Both the position numbers and the translations under genes were made by a program. 5,491 nt of DNA from Pseudomonadota bacterium (GTDB lineage Bacteria; Pseudomonadota; Gammaproteobacteria; Burkholderiales; Sulfuriferulaceae): NCBI GenBank assembly GCA_021790625.1, contig JAJYGL010000180.1, positions 1 through 5,491 of the forward strand, given 5' to 3'. Below the pieces are notes generated by a model. It saw only the letters and a list, made by a program, of their open reading frames with translations, searched no databases and had not been told where the DNA came from. Positions within the stretch are counted from its first letter, which is position 1, and every line of letters begins with the position of its first letter. Of this stretch, positions 1 to 5,491 are shown piece by piece.

Positions 1-513
1 CTGCGCACCAGCGAAATCTTGCCGCCGTCCTTGCTGGACAAAACCCTGCAAGCATATCGCCAGCAAAATGCTGATCCGGAAATGCTCAAATTACTGGCGC
101 AAAGCTCGCCGCTGGGTCGGGTATTCGCTGCCGGACTGCGCAACGCGAAGCAGTCGCGCGAAGTGATGAAAGAATCCGTTGAAGAAGCCGGGCGTGCAGC
201 CGCACACGAACTGGAGCGCTTCCTGCCTGCATTGGGCACCATTGCTTCAGTTGCCCCGCTCTTGGGTTTGCTAGGCACCGTTATCGGCATGGTGGAAATT
301 TTTGGCTCACAAACCACCTCCGGCAGCAACCCGGCCGTGCTCGCGCACGGCATTTCTACTGCGTTATACAACACCGCCTTCGGACTGATTGTCGCCATAC
401 CAAGTTTGATTTTCTACCGCTTTTTCCGCTCTCGCGTCGATAATTTGATTGTCGACATGGAACAAGAGACTGTCAAACTGGTAGAAATCCTGCAAGGCGA
501 ACGTCAAAAATGA
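1..513 (+). CDS. exbB: ExbB/TolQ/MotA-family proton channel subunit, 5'-truncated by the window
   Basis: Inner-membrane subunit of a proton-driven motor that, with ExbD, uses the proton motive force to energise a periplasmic or outer-membrane process, classically through TonB. The frame is open from base 1 with no in-frame stop, so the gene begins upstream; the TTG at 19 is not a convincing start. About 170 residues are visible of the roughly 200-240 usual in the family, so the first membrane helix is probably missing. Counting from the first complete codon, a cytoplasmic helical region (about 7-74) is followed by TM2 (about 75-101, with PLLGLLGTVIGM) and TM3 (about 117-142, with ISTALYNTAFGLIVAIP), the two signature stretches of the family. 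The threonines of GTV and NTAF match the conserved pore threonines. The position held by a glutamate in E. coli ExbB TM3 appears to be threonine here. The stop codon overlaps the exbD start (ATGA). Family assignment is firm; the ExbB rather than TolQ label rests on the partner and locus. Confidence 0.9.
   Translation: MRTSEILPPSLLDKTLQAYRQQNADPEMLKLLAQSSPLGRVFAAGLRNAKQSREVMKESVEEAGRAAAHELERFLPALGTIASVAPLLGLLGTVIGMVEIFGSQTTSGSNPAVLAHGISTALYNTAFGLIVAIPSLIFYRFFRSRVDNLIVDMEQETVKLVEILQGERQK
494..500 (+). promoter_or_regulatory. Ribosome binding site of exbD
   Basis: AAGGCGA lies nine bases before the ATG at 510, inside the last codons of the upstream exbB. It is a reasonable purine-rich Shine-Dalgarno match. 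With the ATGA stop/start overlap it supports 510 as the exbD start and coupled translation of the two channel subunits. Confidence 0.5.
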
Positions 514-923
514 ATTTCAACCGCCATAAACAGCAGGAAGAACCGGAAATCAATCTAATTCCGATGATTGACGTGTTGCTGGTGGTGCTCATTTTCTTGA
601 TGGTCACCACAACGTATTCAAAATTTTCCGAGCTGCAAATCAACTTGCCGCAAGCCAATGGCGACAATGCCAAAGAAAAACCACAAGAGGTTACTGTCAC
701 TGTGGATGCTGCGGGTAATTACCAGATCAATAATGCCCCAATCAGTTTTGGTAACGTGCAAAACATGGCACAACTGCTCAAGCGCGCTGCGAAAGGGCCG
801 GGTACTGTCATTGTCATCAACGCCGATGCCAAGGCAACCCATCAGTCTGTCATCAATATCATGGAAGCCGGACGTGAAGCGGGCCTTACCCGCATTACCT
901 TTGCCACCCAAAAAACCAATTGA
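510..923 (+). CDS. exbD: ExbD/TolR-family biopolymer transport protein
   Basis: Single-pass inner-membrane partner of ExbB, carrying the proton-accepting aspartate of the motor. The 137 residues have the standard layout: a short cytoplasmic N-terminus (1-20, with EPEINLIPMIDVLL), one membrane helix (about 20-40), and a periplasmic domain (about 43-137) ending in the typical ADAKATHQSVINIMEAG region. Asp21 in the PMIDV motif matches the essential membrane aspartate (Asp25 of E. coli ExbD). Length is normal (E. coli ExbD is about 141). The ATG at 510 overlaps the exbB stop by four bases and is preceded by AAGGCGA. The next gene follows after ten bases. No TonB or TonB-dependent receptor is visible here, so the driven process is unknown; lipid A genes downstream suggest an envelope role (inference). 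Confidence 0.94.
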   Translation: MNFNRHKQQEEPEINLIPMIDVLLVVLIFLMVTTTYSKFSELQINLPQANGDNAKEKPQEVTVTVDAAGNYQINNAPISFGNVQNMAQLLKRAAKGPGTVIVINADAKATHQSVINIMEAGREAGLTRITFATQKTN

Positions 924-925
924 GG
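922..925 (+). promoter_or_regulatory. Ribosome binding site for the gene at 934, overlapping the exbD stop
   Basis: GAGG begins inside the exbD stop codon (TGA at 921-923) and sits eight bases before the ATG at 934. This supports 934 as the start over the much longer in-frame extension that would run back through exbD to 658. Confidence 0.5.
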
Positions 926-933
926 CATTGCCC

Positions 934-1983
934 ATGCTGACTGGCTGGAAGGATCCATTCGGGCATAATCTGCTTGGCCTGTGGCTCGCTGACCGTCACG
1001 ACCGTCGCCACGGAGAAACCGCCCGTATGGCCGCACGACGCGGCCTCATCAAACCGCTGGGCGAACGCGGAAAAGTAATCTGGATATTGGCGGGCAACAC
1101 CCGTGCCAGCGTGCATCAGGCGGTTGAGTTGACGGCAGCCATTCGTGCCAAACGCCTCGACATCCGGCTGATACTTACCTTTGAGCAAGATTTTCCCGAC
1201 CTGCTCGCGCCGCTGGACAACTGCGATAAAACTGGCTGGGGTTACGCACCAAGCGACCACCCACGCGCCTTGAAACGCGCTTTGCAGCGTCTCGACCCTT
1301 ATGGCTTCATCGTGGTAGATACCCACGTGCGCCGTCACCTGTCTGCGATACTCGACAAATCACCACGCGTGCTCGCAACGCATCCAGGCAAGACAAACTT
1401 CCGGCATGAAACCATCGGCAGCGGCGCTGACTGGCAAACACTGTTCACGCAGGCTCAAGTCGATCCCAACTTTAAATCTCTGGTCAACCAGAACAGCGAA
1501 CGTCATCTGTGGTGGTGGCATGGCCCGTTCGACCCGCAGGCACGACAGGATTGGCAGGCGCATCTTCCAGAGGACGTGTTGTTCGTCAGTGGCGCCATGC
1601 CTGCTGGCCAGCACCTTACCATCAGCCAATGGAACCGTGAGCCGCTTGCCAACGGCGACGTGGTATGGGTAGACGACGAAAAATGGCTGCCAGCAATTGC
1701 CGCTTCCGTCACCGGCAGCCATTTTGCCAGCCATGACAGTGCCCTGCTCTGGCAAGCGATGGCAGGTGGTCACGCTGCCAGCAGTTCCTCTATCTTGCTA
1801 CCTGACAATTTGAAAACGGCGATTACCACTGCCGCATTGCCATTTGAACACTGGCAAAACTGGCGCGCCCAGCCGTTTGTTACCCGCAAAATAGGCGATA
1901 CAGCACGGCGACTGTTCTGGCAAACCCGCCGACAGGCCGAACAAGACAGCCAGCAAATAATCGAACGGGTTTTTGAGTGGTGA
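934..1983 (+). CDS. Putative glycosyltransferase-like protein, diverged WaaA/KdtA N-terminal domain
   Basis: 349-residue protein of uncertain function. Residues about 45-155 read like the N-terminal domain of Kdo transferase: a beta strand (VIWILAG, 48-54), a helix with AVELTAAIRAKR (63-74), a strand (IRLILTFE, 77-84), then GYAPSDHPRALKRALQRLDP (103-122) and a strand ending in VVDTHVRRHL (127-136). These parallel the WaaA order 'SVGE...LI..L....TTxTxTG...PxDxPxxxxRFLxxxxP...ExExWPxL'. The SVGE glutamate, the acceptor-side catalytic residue in WaaA, falls on GNTR (54-57) here, and the TPTG and ExExWP motifs are not kept. The C-terminal half is harder to place. It has a tryptophan run (WWWHG, 193-197), LFVSGAMPAG (216-225), and a possible remnant of the GT-B sugar-nucleotide domain at 245-286. 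Seventeen tryptophans are present, unusually many. I see no signal peptide or clear membrane helix. Start: ATG 934 with GAGG upstream, ten bases after exbD. It overlaps lpxK. The fold assignment is by eye and tentative; the alternative is an unnamed lineage-specific LPS protein. Confidence 0.55.
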   Translation: MLTGWKDPFGHNLLGLWLADRHDRRHGETARMAARRGLIKPLGERGKVIWILAGNTRASVHQAVELTAAIRAKRLDIRLILTFEQDFPDLLAPLDNCDKTGWGYAPSDHPRALKRALQRLDPYGFIVVDTHVRRHLSAILDKSPRVLATHPGKTNFRHETIGSGADWQTLFTQAQVDPNFKSLVNQNSERHLWWWHGPFDPQARQDWQAHLPEDVLFVSGAMPAGQHLTISQWNREPLANGDVVWVDDEKWLPAIAASVTGSHFASHDSALLWQAMAGGHAASSSSILLPDNLKTAITTAALPFEHWQNWRAQPFVTRKIGDTARRLFWQTRRQAEQDSQQIIERVFEW

Positions 1984-3005
1984 TCGCCAGTCTCGAACGC
2001 TGGTTCAACCAGCAATGGCAAACCCGTTCCTGCTGGCAAATCCTGTTACAACCGCTGTCTCTGCTTTACCGTCTCACGCTGTTTTTTCGCCGCATGGCTT
2101 ATCGGTTGAACTGGCTGCATCGCACCACGTTCCCCGTTCCGGTGCTGGTTGTCGGTAATCTGGTGATCGGTGGCAGCGGAAAAACACCGCTCACCATCTG
2201 GATCGCCAACCAATTGCGCGCCAAAGGTTGGCATCCTGGTATCATCAGCCGTGGTTATGGCGGACAAAACCAAATACCACAGGCCATCCAACCCGACACG
2301 GACGTCACCATTAGCGGCGACGAAAGTCTGCTGATGGCGCGCCATACCGATGTCCCTGTTTACACCGCACGCCTCAGAGTAGCTGCTGCCAAAGCGCTGT
2401 TGGCCGCTCATCCCAACGTTGATGTCCTCATCAGCGACGATGGTCTGCAACATACCGCGCTGGCGCGCCAGATTGAAATCGTGGTCATCGACGCCACGCG
2501 CGGATTCGGCAACCAGCAATTACTCCCCGCAGGCCCCTTGCGGGAACCCTTGCACCGCCTGCAAAGCGCTGACATCATCATCGTCAATCAAACAGGCCCT
2601 CTGCACGCCAGCCTGCGCAAACTACCCGCGCACCACACACTGATACTGCAACCAGATACCCTGTATGCACTGACTGCTCCCCATCAACGCGTCACACCCG
2701 ATTTTTTTATCGGCAAAACCGTGCATGCCATTGCCGGTATCGGCCATCCACAACGCTTTTTCAATCAATTATCAGCTGCCGGTCTATCTTTCACGGCTCA
2801 CGCGTTTCCCGATCATCATGCTTTTCAAGCCAGTGAACTGAATTTTCACGGCGACATCATCATGACGGAGAAAGATGCAGTAAAATGTGAGGCTTTCGCT
2901 ACGGATGCCATGTGGGTATGGCCTGTGCAAGCGCAACCGGATAACGATTTTCTTCCCCACCTTCTGACACGACTGGACGCACATCATGGACGGCAAGCTG
3001 CTTGA
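1977..3005 (+). CDS. lpxK: Tetraacyldisaccharide 4'-kinase (lipid A 4'-kinase)
   Basis: Phosphorylates the 4' position of tetraacyldisaccharide 1-phosphate with ATP to give lipid IVA, the sixth step of the Raetz pathway, at the cytoplasmic face of the inner membrane. The 342 residues carry the family marks: an N-terminal hydrophobic/basic membrane-associated helix (about 20-45), the Walker A loop GNLVIGGSGKTP (60-71, Lys69), SRGYGG (91-96), GDE (114-116), the Walker B-like ISDDGLQH (152-159), GPLREP (186-191), AIAGIGHPQRFF (251-262), PDHH (278-281) and TEKDAVK (297-303). Length is slightly above the E. coli enzyme (328). Two adjacent GTG codons (1977 and 1980) can start it. 1980 gives the common GTGA four-base overlap with the upstream stop, while 1977 sits better (seven bases) behind a weak ACGGG at 1965-1969. 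No upstream ATG is possible without deep overlap. Its last 20 bases overlap the Trm112-family gene. Confidence 0.96.
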   Translation: MVIASLERWFNQQWQTRSCWQILLQPLSLLYRLTLFFRRMAYRLNWLHRTTFPVPVLVVGNLVIGGSGKTPLTIWIANQLRAKGWHPGIISRGYGGQNQIPQAIQPDTDVTISGDESLLMARHTDVPVYTARLRVAAAKALLAAHPNVDVLISDDGLQHTALARQIEIVVIDATRGFGNQQLLPAGPLREPLHRLQSADIIIVNQTGPLHASLRKLPAHHTLILQPDTLYALTAPHQRVTPDFFIGKTVHAIAGIGHPQRFFNQLSAAGLSFTAHAFPDHHAFQASELNFHGDIIMTEKDAVKCEAFATDAMWVWPVQAQPDNDFLPHLLTRLDAHHGRQAA

Positions 3006-3168
3006 TATTCTGGTATGCCCACTTTGCAAGGGCAAGCTGATTTACCGCAAGACAGAAGGCGAACTCATCTGCAAAGCCTGTCGACTGGCATTTCCGGTGC
3101 GAGACGGAATTCCTGTCATGCTCGAATCCGAGGCACGCGCCATCCCTGCTGACGAAGACATCCAGTGA
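2986..3168 (+). CDS. Trm112-family zinc-binding protein (YcaR-like)
   Basis: Small 60-residue protein of the Trm112/UPF0434 family, the type of E. coli YcaR, which also lies between lpxK and kdsB. Eukaryotic and archaeal Trm112 are obligate activators of several methyltransferases; the bacterial role is not well settled. Seen here: LLDILVCPLCKGKL (5-18) and ELICKACRLAFPVRDGIPV (26-44), giving four cysteines in two CxxC pairs (11/14 and 29/32), which suggests one bound zinc. The C-terminal 47-60 is acidic and family-typical. The ATG at 2986 lies inside the 3' end of lpxK (20-base overlap), with only a weak TGGA upstream, so translation probably depends on ribosomes finishing lpxK. The stop overlaps the kdsB start. 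Presence of an rRNA methyltransferase gene downstream makes a methyltransferase partner conceivable, but nothing in the sequence shows it. Confidence 0.92.
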   Translation: MDGKLLDILVCPLCKGKLIYRKTEGELICKACRLAFPVRDGIPVMLESEARAIPADEDIQ

Positions 3169-3926
3169 ATCCTTTTACCGTCATCATCCCTGCCCGTTAC
3201 GCCTCGACACGCCTGCCAGCCAAACCACTGGCCGACATTCACGGCAAACCGATGGTTGTGCGGGTCGCTGAGCGCGCGCTGGCAAGTGGTGCGCAGGCAG
3301 TCTGGATTGCTGCCGACGATGAACGCATTTTGTCTGCGGCCAACACACACAATATCTCCTGCTTGATGACATCCGTGCACCATACTTCCGGCACGGATCG
3401 CATCGCGGAAGCCACCCGTCTGCTCCACCTGCCCGATGAACACATCATCGTGAATGTACAAGGCGATGAACCCCTGATTGAACCCGCGCTGATTCGTCAG
3501 GTTGCGCAAGAGTTGTCCAGCCACCCTGATACGCCAATGGCAACCCTGTGCCACCCCATCCATGACGAGGCTGCATTTCACAACCCCAATATTGTCAAAG
3601 TAACCATCAATCAGCAAGGCAACGCACTATATTTCAGCCGCGCAGCGATTCCATGGCCACGCGCAGGCTGGCAAACCGGTACCCCCGCCTTACGGCACAT
3701 GGGGCTATATGCCTATCGTGTCAGCTTCTTGCACCAATTCAGCCAGCTACCACCGACGTCGATTGAAGAAACCGAAGCATTGGAACAATTGCGCGTACTG
3801 TGGCACGGCTTTCCCATCCGTGTCGGCATCAGCCCTCAGGCCGCCGCACCCGGTGTAGACACCATTGCTGATCTGGATTATGCACGAGCGAATTTTCAAC
3901 CCCCTTCCCCTTATCATGAAAGCTGA
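3165..3926 (+). CDS. kdsB: 3-deoxy-manno-octulosonate cytidylyltransferase (CMP-Kdo synthetase)
   Basis: Cytoplasmic enzyme that activates Kdo with CTP to CMP-Kdo, the donor for Kdo transferase in LPS inner-core assembly. The 253-residue product matches family length (E. coli 248). N-terminal nucleotide-binding motif IIPARYASTRLPAKPL (7-22), then TSGTDRIAEA (74-83), VNVQGDEP (96-103, with Asp101 the expected metal-binding aspartate), NPNIVKV (140-146), ALYFSRAAIPW (154-164), LRHMGLYAYR (176-185), LEQLRVLWHG (206-215) and the terminal PGVDT (229-233) are all in the expected order. The stretch before TSGTDR reads SVHH where many homologues have RADH-like residues, a small variation. The start is GTG, overlapping the Trm112 stop as GTGA, with a GAAGA purine tract six bases upstream. 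An ATG start is not available in this position. It is followed by adk after six bases. Confidence 0.96.
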   Translation: MNPFTVIIPARYASTRLPAKPLADIHGKPMVVRVAERALASGAQAVWIAADDERILSAANTHNISCLMTSVHHTSGTDRIAEATRLLHLPDEHIIVNVQGDEPLIEPALIRQVAQELSSHPDTPMATLCHPIHDEAAFHNPNIVKVTINQQGNALYFSRAAIPWPRAGWQTGTPALRHMGLYAYRVSFLHQFSQLPPTSIEETEALEQLRVLWHGFPIRVGISPQAAAPGVDTIADLDYARANFQPPSPYHES

Positions 3927-3932
3927 TTGACC

Positions 3933-4586
3933 ATGCGCATCATTTTGCTCGGTGGCCCCGGTGCGGGCAAAGGCACCCAAGCCCATTTCATTCGCGAGCG
4001 CTACCATATTCCGCAAATCTCGACCGGTGACATGCTACGACAGGCCATTACGGCCGGCACCCCACTGGGACTTGCCGCCAAGTCGGTCATGGATTCCGGC
4101 CAGCTTGTCTCCGACGACATCATCCTGGAATTGGTCAAAGACCGCATTACCCAACCGGACTGCGCCAACGGCTTTCTGTTTGATGGCTTTCCGCGCACAC
4201 TGGTGCAAGCAGAAGCAATGAAACAGGCAGGTGTCCCCATTGATTCCGTGGTGGAAATTGACGTGCCGGACGAAATCATTATCGAACGCATTTCCGGCCG
4301 CCGTGTACACCAACCTTCCGGCCGCACATATCATGTTCATTTCAATCCGCCTGTCACGCCAGACCGCGATGATGTGACCGGGGAACCACTCATTCAGCGC
4401 GATGATGACCGCGAAGCCACCATCAAAAAACGGCTGGAGGTCTACCACGCCCAGACCGAGCCATTGGTACATTACTATGCCGACTGGGCAAAAAATGAAC
4501 CGGAATCTGCCCCACGTTACATCAAAATCAATGGATTAGGCACAGTCGATACCATTCGGGATGCCCTGTTTTCTGCCCTGGGCTAA
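3933..4586 (+). CDS. adk: Adenylate kinase
   Basis: Cytoplasmic enzyme that interconverts ATP + AMP and 2 ADP, keeping adenylate pools balanced. The 217 residues are of the long (LID-containing) bacterial type: P-loop GGPGAGKGTQ (7-16, Lys13), AMP-binding STGDMLR (30-36), DGFPRT (83-88), and LID segment beginning GRRVHQPSGRTYHVHFNPP (121-139), followed by DDVTGEPL and RDDDREATIKKRL. The LID lacks the four cysteines of the zinc-binding form and resembles the E. coli hydrogen-bonded LID (HxxS...D). The ATG at 3933 gives the canonical MRIILLGGPG start; an in-frame TTG two codons earlier (3927) is less likely. Ribosome binding is weak (GAAAG, ten bases upstream), so coupling to kdsB translation six bases away is likely. 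Kdo activation and lipid A phosphorylation both consume nucleotides, but the linkage may just be growth-related co-expression. Confidence 0.97.
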   Translation: MRIILLGGPGAGKGTQAHFIRERYHIPQISTGDMLRQAITAGTPLGLAAKSVMDSGQLVSDDIILELVKDRITQPDCANGFLFDGFPRTLVQAEAMKQAGVPIDSVVEIDVPDEIIIERISGRRVHQPSGRTYHVHFNPPVTPDRDDVTGEPLIQRDDDREATIKKRLEVYHAQTEPLVHYYADWAKNEPESAPRYIKINGLGTVDTIRDALFSALG

Positions 4587-4598
4587 CCAGAATTCATC

Positions 4599-5491
4599 AT
4601 GCAAACTGACGATACCGTTACCATCGAGTCATTGAATCACGAAGGACGCGGCGTTGCCCATCGGGCGGACGGGAAAACCTTGTTTATCGATGGCGCCATC
4701 ACCGGCGAGCGGGTGCAATATTCCAGTTACCGCAAAAAAGAACAATACGAGATGGCGCAGATGACAAAGCTGGTACGCCCAAGCGCCATGCGGGTAACGC
4801 CACGCTGCCCGCATTTCGGCGTCTGTGGTGGCTGTAATCTGCAACACGTCGAACCCAACGCCCAAGTTGCCGCCAAGCAACGCATTCTGGAAGACAACCT
4901 GCAACACATCGGCAAAATCAGACCCGACCACCTGCTCCCCGCCATTCACGGCCCGGCTTGGGGCTACCGTACCCGTGCACGCCTATCGGTACGACTGGTG
5001 GAAAAAAAAGGCGGCATACTGGTCGGTTTTCACGAACGCAAAAACAGCTTTATCGTTGACATGCACCGTTGCGAAACGCTGCCGCCACACATTTCAGCAC
5101 TGATTACCCCCTTACGCGATATGTTGGCGCAACTGAGTATTCGTACGGCAGTACCACAAATCGAAGTTATCGCCACTCAGCCCGTCAACGTGCTGGTATT
5201 ACGCCACATGGCCGAACCCTCGCCCGCCGATCTGGACTTACTGCGTCAATTTGCCGATATCCACCGCATCCAATGGTGGCTGCAACCCAAAGGTCCCAAC
5301 ACCATCACGCCCTTTTACCCCCTCGATGCACCTGCGCTGGCGTATCAACTACCGGAATTTGGGCTGGAGATGCCCTTCGGCCCGTCCGAATTCACCCAGA
5401 TCAACACTGACATCAACCCGATACTGGTACGCCGCGCCCTGCAACTGCTCGACCCGCAACCACACGAGCGTATCGCCGACATGTTCTGCGG
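4599..5491 (+). CDS. rlmD: 23S rRNA (uracil-1939-C5)-methyltransferase, 3'-truncated by the window
   Basis: SAM-dependent, iron-sulfur-containing methyltransferase that makes m5U at position 1939 of 23S rRNA. The frame stays open from the ATG at 4599 to the last base: 297 codons, about two thirds of the usual 430-450. The N-terminal part (about 1-60, with ESLNHEGRGVAH and FIDGAITGERV) is a TRAM RNA-binding domain. RCPHFGVCGGCNLQH (69-83) supplies Cys70, Cys76 and Cys79, and Cys158 (MHRC) the fourth ligand of the expected 4Fe-4S cluster. The central RNA-binding region includes YRTRARLSVR (123-132) and GFHERKNSFIVD (143-154). FGPSEFTQIN precedes the last visible residues IADMFCG, which begin the SAM-binding motif I. 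The catalytic Cys and Glu lie beyond the window. The four-cysteine cluster and TRAM domain favour RlmD over TrmA; RlmC lacks TRAM. It starts twelve bases after adk without a strong Shine-Dalgarno site and is probably co-transcribed. Confidence 0.94.
   Translation, partial: MQTDDTVTIESLNHEGRGVAHRADGKTLFIDGAITGERVQYSSYRKKEQYEMAQMTKLVRPSAMRVTPRCPHFGVCGGCNLQHVEPNAQVAAKQRILEDNLQHIGKIRPDHLLPAIHGPAWGYRTRARLSVRLVEKKGGILVGFHERKNSFIVDMHRCETLPPHISALITPLRDMLAQLSIRTAVPQIEVIATQPVNVLVLRHMAEPSPADLDLLRQFADIHRIQWWLQPKGPNTITPFYPLDAPALAYQLPEFGLEMPFGPSEFTQINTDINPILVRRALQLLDPQPHERIADMFC

Noticed and set aside
1..513. exbB as a complete short gene starting at TTG 19
   Set aside because: The frame is open back to base 1 and the first membrane helix of the family would be missing, so it is a window-edge truncation, not a short gene.
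658..933. Possible 92-codon N-terminal extension of the gene at 934, overlapping exbD
   Set aside because: It lies entirely within exbD in another frame, gives low-complexity shadow protein (LPALPLPPKKP and similar), and the ATG at 934 has its own GAGG site right after the exbD stop.
934..1983. Assignment to the ELM1-like (DUF1022) glycosyltransferase family
   Set aside because: I could not find the characteristic N-terminal DGKAGH-like motif or other marks of that family; the WaaA N-terminal pattern fits better.
2526..2544. Inverted repeat CCCGCA / TGCGGG with a seven-base loop, resembling a terminator stem
   Set aside because: It is inside lpxK, encodes the conserved PAGPLRE motif and has no following T tract, so it is best explained by codon choice.
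3042..3617. Minus-strand open frame of 191 codons
   Set aside because: It is antisense to the Trm112 gene and kdsB, both of which have full family motifs; the translation resembles no family I recognise and looks like a shadow of GC-rich coding sequence.
4825..5410. Two plus-strand open frames of 92 and 113 codons
   Set aside because: Both are out-of-frame readings inside rlmD, whose own frame is open throughout with the Fe-S cysteines and TRAM domain in place.

Overview
The window is a gap-free, single-strand (+) run of eight protein genes from a Gram-negative bacterium. Gene content and order (exbB, exbD, a Kdo-transferase-like gene, lpxK, a Trm112-family gene, kdsB, adk, rlmD) fit a betaproteobacterium, plausibly of the Nitrosomonadales/Methylophilales type. 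The taxonomic guess is inference from gene order and protein character, not from a database search. No RNA gene, mobile element, CRISPR array, repeat family or terminator is visible, and no stretch longer than about 15 bases lacks a gene.

Layout: 1-513 is the 3' part of an ExbB/TolQ-type proton-channel gene whose start lies outside the window. 510-923 is exbD. 934-1983 is a 349-residue protein that I read as a diverged relative of the N-terminal glycosyltransferase domain of WaaA/KdtA (Kdo transferase), apparently without the usual catalytic glutamate. 1977-3005 is lpxK (lipid A 4'-kinase). 2986-3168 is a 60-residue Trm112-family zinc-binding protein. 3165-3926 is kdsB (CMP-Kdo synthetase). 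3933-4586 is adk (adenylate kinase). 4599 to the window end is the first two thirds of rlmD (23S rRNA m5U1939 methyltransferase), cut at the SAM-binding motif.

Junctions are very tight: overlaps of 4, 4-7, 20 and 4 bases, and gaps of 10, 6 and 12 bases. This implies one polycistronic transcript with translational coupling, driven by a promoter upstream of the window. The first six genes have an outer-membrane/LPS theme: an ion-driven ExbBD motor, lipid A phosphorylation (LpxK), Kdo activation (KdsB) and a putative Kdo/LPS glycosyltransferase-like protein. The last two are housekeeping genes for nucleotide and rRNA metabolism. The gene most worth following up is the one at 934-1983. It sits just before lpxK, a slot where many other proteobacteria carry msbA, and its function is not settled.
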